DNA of 64,000 nucleotides from Pseudomonas piscis (GCF_009380155.1 NZ_WHUV01000002.1:62001-126000), one strand, 5' to 3'; shown: positions 47,301 through 54,460, counted from the stretch's first letter. The notes: generated by a model not told the origin, from the sequence alone. Program-made: numbers and translations.

Positions 47301-47430
47301 GCCTGATGGAACGTTCCAGATGATGGGAAATGCCCCCGGAGGTAACAAACTCATGATCAACAACAGCGGTGTTTACATCTTCTACCCGAATGGCGTGAAG
47401 GCTATCGACTTGAGCGTGGACGCGACATGA
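44344..47430 (+). CDS. Host specificity protein J (central tail fibre)
   Basis: 1028 residues. The N-terminal region MQEIIGYKGGESKPRPAVEA then DSLQSTAYARMLDLVSEGEI and AGERSVYLDETPLANADGSR is the J signature. Middle: NPAWIFYDLLLHYRYGLGYL and the tail-hub domain. A fibronectin III-like stretch follows at about 640-740. The C-terminal 250 residues are the tip, the part that varies most and contacts the receptor (probably an outer-membrane protein). Overlaps the next small gene by four bases. Confidence 0.95.
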   Translation: MQEIIGYKGGESKPRPAVEAPDSLQSTAYARMLDLVSEGEIQGLVAGERSVYLDETPLANADGSRNFSGVSLDVRTGSQDQQHIPGFPAVESEIAVGVELKSDQPWTRAITNLQLSAVRVRLSVPRLSQTNTSNGDTNGYTVRYRIELSTNGGAWVQVLASAFSGKTSTKYERSHRVDLPPATTGWQIRVTRLTPNSTSGAIADKTSIDAITEVIDAKLRYPGSAIVGLQFDASQFQSIPTRSFDLRGRIIRVPSNYDPATRTYSGVWDGTFKSAWTDNPAWIFYDLLLHYRYGLGYLLNAAQVDRWELYRIGQYCDQPVPDGKGGTEPRFTCNLFLQTRSNALDVLQDLATTFRGMAYWGAGSVMAVADMPEDPVYTYSNANVIDGKFGYYGSAKKTRYTVALVSWNDPSDFYRQKVEYVDDQAGITRYGIQQTEITATGCTSQGQAQRIGKWALLTNRLETESVGFSVGLDGSLARPGQIIRIADNDRAGRRIGGRLRSSTLDSLVLDADVKAYPGDTITVIMPTGKAVSRVIKSVGYPVKWSSRGIKWSSGRMTIDTTGFPAEVQQVVLAEDLDEMPPQHSMWAIDSPTLATQLFRVMSVAEDFSGSEIKYSISAVRHNASKFAAIDNGTRIERPPVTVIPPSVQRPPTNVTVSNGHFVDQGSAVSVMTIEWERPDSAIAFEVYWRKNDGDWIFAGRTGGTSVDVSGIYAGRYVAKVRAINSLDIGSVFATSVETVLTGKTTPPPLPSSFTATSIVFGIKLAWGIPAGLSTADVQRTEIWYSQTSDAATAIKFGDYAYPQTDLTIMGLAAGVRFFFWARLVDRIGNAGAFFGPVAGQSSADASVILDYLNDQITETQLSQHLLEKIDSGGEATVQLEALKTELAAMYSIKTQLTVDGKPYLAGIGVGVENNEGIITSQVLIAASRFAIVDPNAAEIYYPFVVQNNAAYIDSAFIKNGSIDMLKIGSNLQSSNYIPDVSGWAFRPDGTFQMMGNAPGGNKLMINNSGVYIFYPNGVKAIDLSVDAT

Positions 47431-47720
47431 CGGCCGGACTTGTCACTCGAGATGCTAACGGAGTCATCACGGCAAACATGACCAAGCGCCTTAGCCAAGG
47501 CGCTGGTTATGTTGTTACCAATGCGGTTAACGGATCGATAACTATCAATCTTCCGGCAAATAGAAATTACTTCTATGTCATAACTTCGCTTCAAAGCTCT
47601 AACGGTGCGCGTGGCGCCAGTCCTGGCGTAAATATTTCGCAGACTTCGCTTTCTTGGGACTACTTTGTCCCAAGCGGGGGCTTTCCGATGGATTGCAGAA
47701 TTACTTACGGTTACTACTGA
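47427..47720 (+). CDS. Small structural-like protein after J
   Basis: 97 residues. Starts MTAGLVTRDANGVITANMTK inside the J stop (ATGA). Predicted beta-rich: GSITINLPANRNYFYVITSL and TSLSWDYFVPSGGFPMDCRI. Lower GC than upstream genes, as is the next gene. Together these could form an alternative fibre tip or decoration. No family recognised. Confidence 0.6.
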   Translation: MTAGLVTRDANGVITANMTKRLSQGAGYVVTNAVNGSITINLPANRNYFYVITSLQSSNGARGASPGVNISQTSLSWDYFVPSGGFPMDCRITYGYY

Positions 47721-48535
47721 TGAATATCGCAGCTCTTATAGCAAGAACGGAAAGCGGAGAGGTTCTGTATGACACCTCCAAGTCTATCTTCGGCTTGATA
47801 AAGTCAGGCCCGGTCGAGTACCACGGCCGCTGGCGGCGTTATCAGTCGATCTTCTACGACAATATCTATAAATTCACAGTTGAGGGGGCAATCAGCCCGC
47901 TGGTGTTTACAGTCGGCGATTGCGGAAAGCCGATCCAGTCAAAAGAGGGAAATACATACGTCTTCTACTTTCTCGGGCCCGAGAGCTTTAACATAAAGGT
48001 GTACTGCTTTGATGTAATGGCCCCGATCTTCAGCGGCCCGGCGCTGAAGACTCGGAACTCCGCAGGTGAGTTCACGTTCAATAGTTTGCAGCGTCCGCTC
48101 AACATTATCGGCACAAACATTCCGCCACCGCCCTCGGGACCATGGAGCGATAAAGTTCCGGTTGCGCCGTTATCCGGAGGCTCCGCATATGTCGCTCAGT
48201 ACATTGCAAATCCACTCGCCGGATGGGGGGCATACGGATATAGCGTGGCACTTGATCCGAACATAGAGTATGCGGCGCATATTCCTTGGTCGCGCGGTTG
48301 TTTTAGTGCTTTTCCAGCTGGCGGTAGTCAAACTTACATGGGCGGTATGTCTGAAGGTTGCAGCGGTTACAAGGGTGGAATACGGCATGTGTTTTACGCC
48401 GCGCCAGAAACCTCGTACGAACCGGTTCACTCTACCTTCCCGACTGGCGTTTATTCGCTAGTGTATGGCCCCAGGCCGAGCTGTTCTTACATCAACACTG
48501 CTGAATATCCATACCCGTTTAACCCTACGCGCTGA
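47720..48535 (+). CDS. Unknown 271-residue tail-end protein
   Basis: Starts at 47720 by TGATG overlap with the preceding gene. MNIAALIARTESGEVLYDTS, then GPVEYHGRWRRYQSIFYDNI, and a Gly/Pro/Tyr-rich C-terminus (YSLVYGPRPSCSYINTAEYP). Predicted beta-rich with several cysteines. No recognised domain. Its place after J and its different base composition suggest a recently acquired receptor-binding or accessory protein. Confidence 0.6.
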   Translation: MNIAALIARTESGEVLYDTSKSIFGLIKSGPVEYHGRWRRYQSIFYDNIYKFTVEGAISPLVFTVGDCGKPIQSKEGNTYVFYFLGPESFNIKVYCFDVMAPIFSGPALKTRNSAGEFTFNSLQRPLNIIGTNIPPPPSGPWSDKVPVAPLSGGSAYVAQYIANPLAGWGAYGYSVALDPNIEYAAHIPWSRGCFSAFPAGGSQTYMGGMSEGCSGYKGGIRHVFYAAPETSYEPVHSTFPTGVYSLVYGPRPSCSYINTAEYPYPFNPTR

Positions 48536-48553
48536 CATATAAATAATCGAGCA

Positions 48554-48575
48554 ACCGCCATTTGGCGGTTTTTTT
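48554..48575 (+). terminator. Intrinsic terminator before the endolysin
   Basis: ACCGCC-ATTT-GGCGGT, followed by six more T. Separates tail and lysis genes. Confidence 0.85.
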
Positions 48576-48593
48576 GTGCCTGGAGAAAACCTA

Positions 48594-49025
48594 ATGCGTA
48601 CATCGCAACGCGGCTTGAGCCTGATCAAGTCGTTCGAAGGCCTGCGCCTGCAAGCCTATCAAGACGCCGTTGGCGTCTGGACTATCGGCTACGGCACGAC
48701 CCGTGGTGTGACGTCCGGTATGTCGATCAGTAAGGAGCAGGCCGAGCGCATGTTGCTCAATGACGTGCAGCGCTTCGAGCCTGATGTGCAACGACTGATC
48801 ACTGCGCCGCTGAACCAGAACCAGTGGGACGCCCTCATGAGCTTCACCTACAACCTGGGGGCTGGGAACCTGGAGTCGTCCACGCTGCGCCGTCTGCTCA
48901 ACGCCGGCGACTATGCCGGGGCCGCAGAGCAGTTTCCGCGCTGGAACAAGGCCGGCGGCAAAGTGCTTACCGGCCTGATCCGACGCCGAGATGCCGAGCG
49001 AGCGTTGTTTCTGGAGGAAGCATGA
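48594..49025 (+). CDS. Endolysin, GH24 (T4-type) lysozyme
   Basis: 143 residues from the ATG at 48594. SLIKSFEGLRLQAYQDAVGV then WTIGYGTT shows the Glu15-Asp24-Thr30 catalytic triad with exactly the T4 lysozyme spacing. There is no signal-arrest-release sequence, so it needs the holin to reach peptidoglycan. NLGAGNLESSTLRRLLNAGD and the GLIRRRDAER tail are typical. The holin lies far upstream, unlike lambda. Confidence 0.95.
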   Translation: MRTSQRGLSLIKSFEGLRLQAYQDAVGVWTIGYGTTRGVTSGMSISKEQAERMLLNDVQRFEPDVQRLITAPLNQNQWDALMSFTYNLGAGNLESSTLRRLLNAGDYAGAAEQFPRWNKAGGKVLTGLIRRRDAERALFLEEA

Positions 49026-49522
49026 GCGCCTGGGTGTTGCGAGCTGTCACGCTGCTGTTGATCCTCGTGTCTTACTGGGGGGCCTATCAGCACGGGCTGT
49101 CCGTAAAGGATGGCGAGTGGCAGACCCGGTGGGCGGTTCGTGACGCTGGCGATAAACAGGCCTGGGCCCTGGGAGAGGCCGCGGAGCGTGACAAAGAGCA
49201 GGCATACCAACGATCAGTTACAAAGGCGGTGCAAGATGGGCAAAGAAAAATCGATAGCGCGGTCGCTGATGCTGTTACCGCTCGCTCTACTGCTGACAGC
49301 CTGCAGCGGTCCGTTGACGATCTCACCGAGCGCCTCAAGCGTACGGCAAGCATCAATTCCTGCACTGCCGCCGCAAGCGCGGCAGCAGCCCGCACAGCCT
49401 TGGTGTTTGCCGAGCTGTTCAAGCGCGCTGACGCGCGAGCGGGAGACCTGGCAGCAGATGCTGATCAAAGCCGGAGCAGGGGAGTGACTTGTGAGCAGGC
49501 CTATGAGGTACTGTTGAGATGA
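49022..49522 (+). CDS. Spanin inner-membrane subunit (Rz-like, DUF2514)
   Basis: 166 residues starting inside the endolysin stop (ATGA). N-terminal anchor helix (about 5-22, LRAVTLLLILVSYWGAYQHG), then a long coiled coil (AERDKEQAYQRSVTKAVQDG onward). Fits the i-spanin role. The Rz1-like lipoprotein is nested in another frame of this gene. Together they would disrupt the outer membrane at lysis. Confidence 0.88.
   Translation: MSAWVLRAVTLLLILVSYWGAYQHGLSVKDGEWQTRWAVRDAGDKQAWALGEAAERDKEQAYQRSVTKAVQDGQRKIDSAVADAVTARSTADSLQRSVDDLTERLKRTASINSCTAAASAAAARTALVFAELFKRADARAGDLAADADQSRSRGVTCEQAYEVLLR
49236..49487 (+). CDS. Spanin outer-membrane lipoprotein (Rz1-like), nested in Rz
   Basis: 83 residues in a different frame, entirely within the Rz-like gene. 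MGKEKSIARSLMLLPLALLL then TACSG gives a signal peptide with lipobox LTAC. A Pro-rich stretch follows (SIPALPPQARQQPAQPW), as in Rz1. Full nesting is the lambda Rz/Rz1 arrangement. Confidence 0.85.
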   Translation: MGKEKSIARSLMLLPLALLLTACSGPLTISPSASSVRQASIPALPPQARQQPAQPWCLPSCSSALTRERETWQQMLIKAGAGE

Positions 49523-49613
49523 GGAAGTGATACGCGGAGCAGGACTACCGGACGCAGAAAAATCCACTATACCTAAAATAAAACAGTGCTCGGCATCCGG
49601 CGAGGTAGATCTC

Positions 49614-49832
49614 ATGAGTAGTACGGCATTGGCTGAATGGCGGCAATTACTAGCTGAACAGGATCTTGCTGATAAGTGTATCGATGAACGCTACTGTCAC
49701 CTGATCTCGGCCGCCAATGAAATGTTACGACTGGGACGCGTTGGTCGTAGCGAGTGGCATGCTCAGATCCAACAGGCTGGAGACTGGTTGGTGGCCGCTA
49801 TTGAGCGCGAGCAATCCCTGCTGGAAGTTTAA
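49614..49832 (+). CDS. Small moron-type hypothetical protein
   Basis: 72 residues from the ATG at 49614 with GAGGTAG upstream. MSSTALAEWRQLLAEQDLAD then HLISAANEMLRLGRVGRSEW. Helical and soluble. It has a CTATACC box with AT-rich sequence at about 49565-49580, similar to an RpoS-type -10 element, so it may be expressed in the lysogen. Located after the lysis genes. No family recognised. Confidence 0.6.
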   Translation: MSSTALAEWRQLLAEQDLADKCIDERYCHLISAANEMLRLGRVGRSEWHAQIQQAGDWLVAAIEREQSLLEV

Positions 49833-49877
49833 AAATCCGCTGGGGCGGCCTAAATCCGACGATGGCCTGTACAGCCA

Positions 49878-50591
49878 TCATCTGTCATCCCTGACAACGA
49901 ACCCTTGGCCAGCGCAGCGCGCGCACTCATCGCGGACAGCGAATTGGTCCAGGCAGTCGGGGCACTTCTTGAATGCTGCGGCTAGGAGCAGCGGGCGTGC
50001 GCGCCGGTACGTTTCGAAGTCGTGATTCTCCAGCGCCAGGCCGGCGCAGTCGGAGAGGGCTCTGTATGAGTCCGCGTCATCGATGTTCGCGTACTCGATG
50101 CCGTTGATTCGCTGACCTGTGATCACGAGATCATGCATCCGGCCGTCCGGCGATGTGATCGTCATGCCGTCCATTTTCCATGCGGCGCCGGTCATGCGGA
50201 AAACCAGGCGTCGATCACCCTTTTCCCCCATTACTTGTGCCGAGTAGTTGTTACAGCCGGCCGAGTAAAAGAGGCCGCTCGAAAGCCGGCCGATATTGGG
50301 GCCGCCGTCGCGCGCAACCAGGTCGTAGAAGCCCGACGGCATGAAGCCGGGCTCGCAGTCGATCAGCGTTTCGACTGCATGCCAGTACGCCGCATCTGCG
50401 ATCTCGTCGAGTTCGAATTTCTCTGCTGCGCTGATGATCTGCTCGTTGAGCATGTCTTGCGAGATGAGGCGGCACATTGAGCGATGCACTTCTGGGTAGT
50501 TGAAGCGACTGTCATGGTCGTCAAGGCAGCGGCGCCACTGTGCCATCCGCTCGGCTTTCGCGTGTGCAGGGGGTAGGGGGTGGTTCTTCAT
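49878..50591 (-). CDS. SOS-controlled prophage gene of unknown function next to attR
   Basis: 237 residues, reading against the late genes. N-terminal DDHDSRFNYPEVHRSMCRLI then QIISAAEKFELDEIADAAYW (helical), a middle beta-rich part (RLVFRMTGAAWKMDGMTITS), and a C-terminal zinc knuckle KKCPDCLDQFAVRDECARCA. A perfect-core LexA box lies 22 bases before the start, so it should be induced by DNA damage together with the prophage. No known catalytic motif. Position by attR is typical for lysogenic conversion genes. Confidence 0.75.
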   Translation of the reverse strand: MKNHPLPPAHAKAERMAQWRRCLDDHDSRFNYPEVHRSMCRLISQDMLNEQIISAAEKFELDEIADAAYWHAVETLIDCEPGFMPSGFYDLVARDGGPNIGRLSSGLFYSAGCNNYSAQVMGEKGDRRLVFRMTGAAWKMDGMTITSPDGRMHDLVITGQRINGIEYANIDDADSYRALSDCAGLALENHDFETYRRARPLLLAAAFKKCPDCLDQFAVRDECARCAGQGFVVRDDR

Positions 50592-50612
50592 CGGATCAGA
50601 CTACGCAACTGA

Positions 50613-50632
50613 TACTGTGTTTATATACAGTA
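50613..50632. promoter_or_regulatory. LexA (SOS) box
   Basis: TACTGTGTTTATATACAGTA carries the CTGT-N8-ACAG core of the LexA operator, with matching outer TA bases. It sits just upstream of the start at 50591. Confidence 0.8.
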
Positions 50633-50714
50633 TCTGATATGTAGCAAGCCCGCGATTTGAGGCGACGAGGTGTAGGGAGGGGGGCTGGTGTTCGGTCGGC
50701 AGGACGCCGGAGAA

Positions 50715-50751
50715 ATGAGAATTGCGGAACAGGTATGAGAATTGCGGAACA
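50715..50751. repeat. Two direct copies of a 17-bp sequence near attR
   Basis: ATGAGAATTGCGGAACA occurs at 50715-50731 and 50735-50751, period 20. TTGCGGAAC also occurs at 9913-9921 on the other side of attP. These may be arm-type integrase sites, although the copy nearest attR also aligns with host sequence left of attL. Confidence 0.5.
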
Positions 50752-50761
50752 AAAACGACAA

Positions 50762-50794
50762 GGGCCTGCATGATTAGATCACGCAAGCCCTTGA
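50762..50794 (-). terminator. Phage-supplied terminator for tRNA-Leu
   Basis: GGGCCTGC (50762-50769) and GCAAGCCC (50783-50790) form a stem in the 3' flank of the tRNA. It replaces the host terminator that was moved to attL. Confidence 0.6.
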
Positions 50795-50858
50795 TTTATA
50801 TGGTGCCCGAAGCCGGAATCGAACCGGCACGCCCTTACGAGCGGGGGATTTTAAGTCC
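50795..50858. repeat. attR: 64-bp tRNA-derived attachment repeat
   Basis: Identical to 9746-9809. It forms the 3' half of the intact tRNA-Leu gene, so integration leaves a functional tRNA at this end. Confidence 0.95.
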
Positions 50859-50887
50859 CATGCGTCTACCAGTTTCGCCATTCGGGC
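50801..50887 (-). tRNA. tRNA-Leu (anticodon UAA), intact, prophage target site
   Basis: On the minus strand it starts GCCCGAATGGCGAAACTGGT, includes the anticodon loop CTTAAAA (TAA), a long variable arm as expected for tRNA-Leu, TTCGATTC in the T arm, and ends with encoded CCA. The 87 nt fold normally. The 3' 58 bases come from the phage. Confidence 0.96.
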
Positions 50888-50958
50888 GGTAGCGCGATAA
50901 CGCGGCACTGGGGTCTTGAGTTGGCATTGCGCCAGCCAGTGCTTGAAACAGGGTGTGG

Positions 50959-50987
50959 AATATATACATCCACTCCTTGTGAAGCAA
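50959..50987 (-). promoter_or_regulatory. Promoter of tRNA-Leu
   Basis: On the minus strand TTGCTT (50982-50987), 17-base spacer, TATATT (50959-50964). It would start transcription about 65 bases ahead of the tRNA. The rest of the 50888-51084 gap shows no gene. Confidence 0.6.
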
Positions 50988-51084
50988 GGTCGAAACCGCC
51001 AAAAAGGCTTCTCCCGTCGCCTTTGAGGAACGAAAAAAACCGCGATAAATCATGGGGCTACGATTATTTGCGGCTGGTTTTGCT

Positions 51085-52020
51085 TCAGCGCTGTCCTGGG
51101 TCCGGCTGCACCAGGTGCCGCCAGGGAAATACCTCCCGGGCGAAATGACTCACGTAGCCGCCTGTCGTGGCCTGGATCACCATGAACTGCAAAGCGGCAC
51201 GCATCTGTTGCAGGGCTTGCAGTTGCGCAAGGCTCAGGCAGGTGTTGCGCAGCCGCAATATCCGCAGCGAGTCCATGGCGGGGCTGGCGAACAGCTTTTC
51301 GTAGCTGGAAAACGCGGTGACGACACCGGCCTCGCGCCGCTGCGCCCAGGTCTGTTGCAGCTCGCTGGATTCGCTGAAGTCCAGGGTGGACAAGCCTGGC
51401 AAGTTGTTCGCTGCGGCCAGGTTGTCGATGAAGCCCTGGGTGTCGGAGCCAGCGCCAATGCGCAGCAGTTCCAGGTGTGACAGGTCCACCTGGAAGAAAT
51501 CGCCATTGGGAGCGTTGGGCAAGGTCAGTTCGCTGAGGTAGGGCGCCTTGGCGACGAAGCGGGCGATCTCTCCGGCCTCTGCCATCATGCTGCCGGCCTT
51601 TTGCACCAGCGAGGTGTTGTGGTGCTCGGGGGCGGTGGGGCTGATCGCCAGGGACCTGAGCTGGGTAAAGGTCACGGCGCTGTCCAGCAACGGAGTGAAC
51701 TCCCATTCGCGGGTGCCGTTGGCGCCAGTGTCGGGGCCGCAGAACAGCAACGAACTGATGACGCTGGCCACGGCCTGCTCGGCCAGGCACTCCAGGGTCC
51801 AGGCCAGGGGCTCGTCCCACAGCTCACCATGGAACTCCACATGCAAGCCACCGCGCATGGGCGCCAGGGCCAGGTAGTTGTAGTCGCTGGTCCACAGCGG
51901 CGTGGTGAAGTCATCGGGATCGTCGTCGCGCTCGGCGGCCTGCTCTCGAGTGAACTGATGAATGCGCTGCTGCAGCGCCAGTAGCCGCTGGTAGCCTGGA
52001 GAGGACAAGGGATCGGACAT
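51085..52020 (-). CDS. Leucine-rich-repeat-like hypothetical protein
   Basis: 311 residues from the ATG at 52020; a further upstream ATG adds 36 residues without support. Irregular LRR-like units are visible: LRSLAISPTAPEHHNTSL, YLSELTLPNAPNGDFFQVDL, LELLRIGAGSDTQGFIDNLA, and LRILRLRNTCLSLAQLQALQ. No signal peptide. Resembles cytosolic STM4015-type LRR proteins of unclear role. First host gene right of the prophage. Confidence 0.7.
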   Translation of the reverse strand: MSDPLSSPGYQRLLALQQRIHQFTREQAAERDDDPDDFTTPLWTSDYNYLALAPMRGGLHVEFHGELWDEPLAWTLECLAEQAVASVISSLLFCGPDTGANGTREWEFTPLLDSAVTFTQLRSLAISPTAPEHHNTSLVQKAGSMMAEAGEIARFVAKAPYLSELTLPNAPNGDFFQVDLSHLELLRIGAGSDTQGFIDNLAAANNLPGLSTLDFSESSELQQTWAQRREAGVVTAFSSYEKLFASPAMDSLRILRLRNTCLSLAQLQALQQMRAALQFMVIQATTGGYVSHFAREVFPWRHLVQPDPGQR

Positions 52021-52209
52021 CGGGAGAAAATCCACGGGTGGGGGGAGGGGCAGGGCGTTCAAGGCGGGCCGATGATAACAAACCCGCAGGGCGTCGCAGG
52101 CGTGGCGATCGGTACAGTTCTCCAACAAATAGAGCCTGTTGCCGGACTGTCGCGCAGGCTAGGATCGGCCCGCAAACCACACTTGGATCATGCGGGACGG
52201 AGCCGGAAC

Positions 52210-52836
52210 ATGTTGCAAGCATCACTGCCCCTGGCGGCATCGACGGGCCTGGGCGCCAGGGAAATCACCCTGGCCGACGAAGCCGTGCTGCAGCGGTTCT
52301 TTGTCGCCAACCCGGGCTACTTCCATCTGGTGCATGGTTGCGCGCCGCAGCCGGACGAAGCCCGCAACGAGATCCAGGACAGCCTGCCCGAAGGCTGGAG
52401 TTTTACCCGCAAATGGAAGATCGGTTATTTCGACGATCAGGGTGAGCTGGTGGCTTTTGCCAGCCTGGTCAGCGATCTGCTGGCCCAGGGGGTATGGCAT
52501 ATCGGTTTGTTCATGGTGGCGACCTCCCGCCAGGGCGGCGGCATCGCTGGGCAACTGCATGAACAGCTCGAAAGCTGGGCTGGCGAACAGGGCGCGCGCT
52601 GGCTACGGCTGGTGGTTGTGCAGGACAACCTGCGGGCCCAGGGCTTCTGGAGGCGATGCGGCTACGCCCAGGTGCGAACCCGGGACGATATCGAGCTGGG
52701 TCTGTTGCGCCATCAAGTGTCGATCATGCTCAAGCCACTGGCGACGAGCGATCTTGCCGATTACCTGGAACTGATGCCCCATGACCGGAGCGGTTCCATG
52801 GCGCCACCCAAGTCCAGGCCTGCACTAGATGAGTAA
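52210..52836 (+). CDS. GNAT family N-acetyltransferase
   Basis: 208 residues from the ATG at 52210. The acetyl-CoA site shows in GLFMVATSRQGGGIAGQLHE, with the R/Q-x-x-G-x-G/A loop, then RLVVVQDNLRAQGFWRRCGY, which is the typical end of motif B. It acetylates an unknown amine. The extension after about 180 is not part of the fold. It ends six bases before the aminoglycoside kinase-like gene, so the two may be co-transcribed. Confidence 0.88.
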   Translation: MLQASLPLAASTGLGAREITLADEAVLQRFFVANPGYFHLVHGCAPQPDEARNEIQDSLPEGWSFTRKWKIGYFDDQGELVAFASLVSDLLAQGVWHIGLFMVATSRQGGGIAGQLHEQLESWAGEQGARWLRLVVVQDNLRAQGFWRRCGYAQVRTRDDIELGLLRHQVSIMLKPLATSDLADYLELMPHDRSGSMAPPKSRPALDE

Positions 52837-52842
52837 GCCGCC

Positions 52843-53619
52843 ATGTCGATGAAACTGCCAGCCAGCATTACCCGGTTCATCGGCGACGCTGCGCTGGTGC
52901 CCGATACCGTAGGCGAGTCGCCATGTCGGGTGCAGAGCTTTCATCGTGCGGGGGAGGTGTTTTTCCTCAAGTCGTCACCGGCGATCTTCGCGCCCACCAC
53001 CTACAGCGTATTGCGCGAGGCCCGGGTCCTGGATTGGCTGGCCGGGCGGCTGAAGGTCCCCGAGCTGGTGCTGGTGGCGCAGGACCATGGGCACGAGTTC
53101 ATGATCACCCGCCAAGTGCCTGGAGTGCCGCTGTCCGAGTGGCTCCGCGAGCCACGGGTGGTGCTGGAGCTGTTCGCGCAGGCATTGCGCCAGGTACAGG
53201 CGGTGCCGGTGGTGGATTGTCCATTGGATTCGGGTATCGCGGTGCGCCTCGCGGAGCTGGACTACCTGCTGGTCAACGGACTGTGTGCTGCGGAGCATGA
53301 TCTCGAGCAATGGCCGGGCCTGGCCAGCGCCGAGGATCTGCGGGATCGTTTGCATGGCAACAGGCCTCGGGAGGAGCGGCTGTTCTCCCATGGCGATCTG
53401 GGCGACAGCAATGTCTTCGTCGATCGGCGCGATGAACTGCATTTCATCGATCTCGGGCGTGGCGGCCTGGCCGATCCCTGGCTGGATATCGCCTTCGTCC
53501 ACCGTGACCTGCGCGAACAGCTCGGCCCGCAGCTTGCCGATGAGTTCCTGGCCGGCCTGCCGCTGCCCGACCAGCCTGCCCGGCGTGAATACTTCGAACA
53601 GCTGGATGAGTTGTTCTAG
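52843..53619 (+). CDS. APH(3')-like aminoglycoside/choline kinase-family phosphotransferase
   Basis: 258 residues; the ATG at 52849 is an alternative start. Kinase-like fold with the catalytic loop FSHGDLGDSNVFVDRRDELH and metal motif FIDLGRGGLADPWLDIAFVH. Lys in VFFLKSS is the ATP-contact residue. The overall pattern is that of chromosomal APH(3')-type enzymes. Whether it confers aminoglycoside resistance cannot be told from sequence; the acetyltransferase next to it makes a detoxification pair plausible. Confidence 0.85.
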   Translation: MSMKLPASITRFIGDAALVPDTVGESPCRVQSFHRAGEVFFLKSSPAIFAPTTYSVLREARVLDWLAGRLKVPELVLVAQDHGHEFMITRQVPGVPLSEWLREPRVVLELFAQALRQVQAVPVVDCPLDSGIAVRLAELDYLLVNGLCAAEHDLEQWPGLASAEDLRDRLHGNRPREERLFSHGDLGDSNVFVDRRDELHFIDLGRGGLADPWLDIAFVHRDLREQLGPQLADEFLAGLPLPDQPARREYFEQLDELF

Positions 53620-53693
53620 GGCGGTCCATGGGCTGAACTAACAACGGTCCTGCCAGTCCCATGGGACGTCTTTATCTGTCTGGGGGAAACACC

Positions 53694-54080
53694 ATGAAGA
53701 ATCGTCTTGCGCCGCTCTGCGCCGCTGTCCTGGCCTCGACCCTGCCGATGCTGGTCCACGCCGCGCAGCCACAGGTTGCTGAGCCCTCCTATCAGAGCCA
53801 GGTGGCTCGCTACCAGTGCGAAGGCAAGGTGCGTATCGACGCGGCCTACTTGAACATCGACAACGGTACTTCCTTCGCCACCCTCTACTACAAGGACCAG
53901 CTGATTCCGATGCACATCGCACGCTCGGCTTCCGGGGCCCTGTATGTGGCGGACGACGAACAGAACAGCTTCCGCTGGCATACCAAGGGCAAGGGCGCCG
54001 TGCTGTCGTTCCTGGAGGCCGATCACACCGCCAAGGAGCAGGTCCTGCTCAAGGACTGCCAGGAACTGGACCCTCAGTAA
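53694..54080 (+). CDS. MliC-like periplasmic lysozyme inhibitor
   Basis: 128 residues from the ATG at 53694. Signal peptide MKNRLAPLCAAVLASTLPML then VHAAQ, cleavable without lipobox. The mature part reads ARYQCEGKVRIDAAYLNIDN and LYVADDEQNSFRWHTKGKGA, then LKDC, which fits the C-type lysozyme inhibitor (MliC/PliC) fold with one disulfide. It would protect peptidoglycan from host lysozyme. Confidence 0.8.
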   Translation: MKNRLAPLCAAVLASTLPMLVHAAQPQVAEPSYQSQVARYQCEGKVRIDAAYLNIDNGTSFATLYYKDQLIPMHIARSASGALYVADDEQNSFRWHTKGKGAVLSFLEADHTAKEQVLLKDCQELDPQ

Positions 54081-54096
54081 GAGGTGTTCGGGAGGC

Positions 54097-54126
54097 AAAA
54101 AAATGCCCGCGGGAGAGCGCGGGCCA
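54097..54126. terminator. Hairpin with flanking A-run
   Basis: CCCGCG-GGAGAG-CGCGGG; on the minus strand a run of seven T follows. It probably ends a converging or antisense transcript, as no minus gene is nearby. Confidence 0.55.
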
Positions 54127-54173
54127 ATACCTTAGTTGCTTGAATGAGCAAGGCGACTATACCGAGACCGAGC

Positions 54174-54207
54174 CGGGGCCTGGATGAAAGAAGTTTCATC
54201 CAGGCCC
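54174..54207. terminator. Long perfect hairpin after the MliC-like gene
   Basis: GGGGCCTGGATGAAA pairs perfectly with TTTCATCCAGGCCCC over a four-base loop GAAG. It is followed by GCTTCGTATTT. Strong transcript end. Confidence 0.7.
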
Positions 54208-54301
54208 CGCTTCGTATTTGGTCGGCAAATGGCCGGCTGCTGCGGTAACTGTTCTAACCTCAAGAAGCGAAGCACAAATCCCTTCAGGAAGAGAGGTGGG
54301 C

Positions 54302-54460
54302 ATGGCACTGCAACAGCAACGCCCTGGCGAGCATGAACACAACGAGGAGGTGGAGGAGCCCGAGGTCGAGCACTGGGAGCCGCCACCCCAGACCTGGAAG
54401 CATCCGGACGACGGCAAGAGCCTGTCGGAGCTGGATGAAGAACGTCCCTTGAGACCCTGA
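54302..54460 (+). CDS. Small acidic protein
   Basis: 52 residues from the ATG at 54302, with AGAGAGGTGGGC upstream. MALQQQRPGEHEHNEEVEEP, then EVEHWEPPPQTWKHPDDGKS. Strongly acidic and Pro-rich, probably disordered. Followed by a GCCCCG/CGGGGT hairpin. No function known. Confidence 0.6.
   Translation: MALQQQRPGEHEHNEEVEEPEVEHWEPPPQTWKHPDDGKSLSELDEERPLRP

Larger units (their letters stand above)
9746..50858. mobile_element. Complete siphovirus-type prophage, about 41 kb
   Basis: Bounded by 64-bp direct repeats made of the 3' part of tRNA-Leu(UAA). It holds integrase, repressor/Cro switch, replication genes, Q-type antiterminator, holin/endolysin/spanins, HK97-type head genes and lambda-type tail genes in conventional order. 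No IS or frame-breaking mutation was seen in an essential gene, so it may be inducible. CI carries an intact self-cleavage site, which points to SOS induction. Confidence 0.95.
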
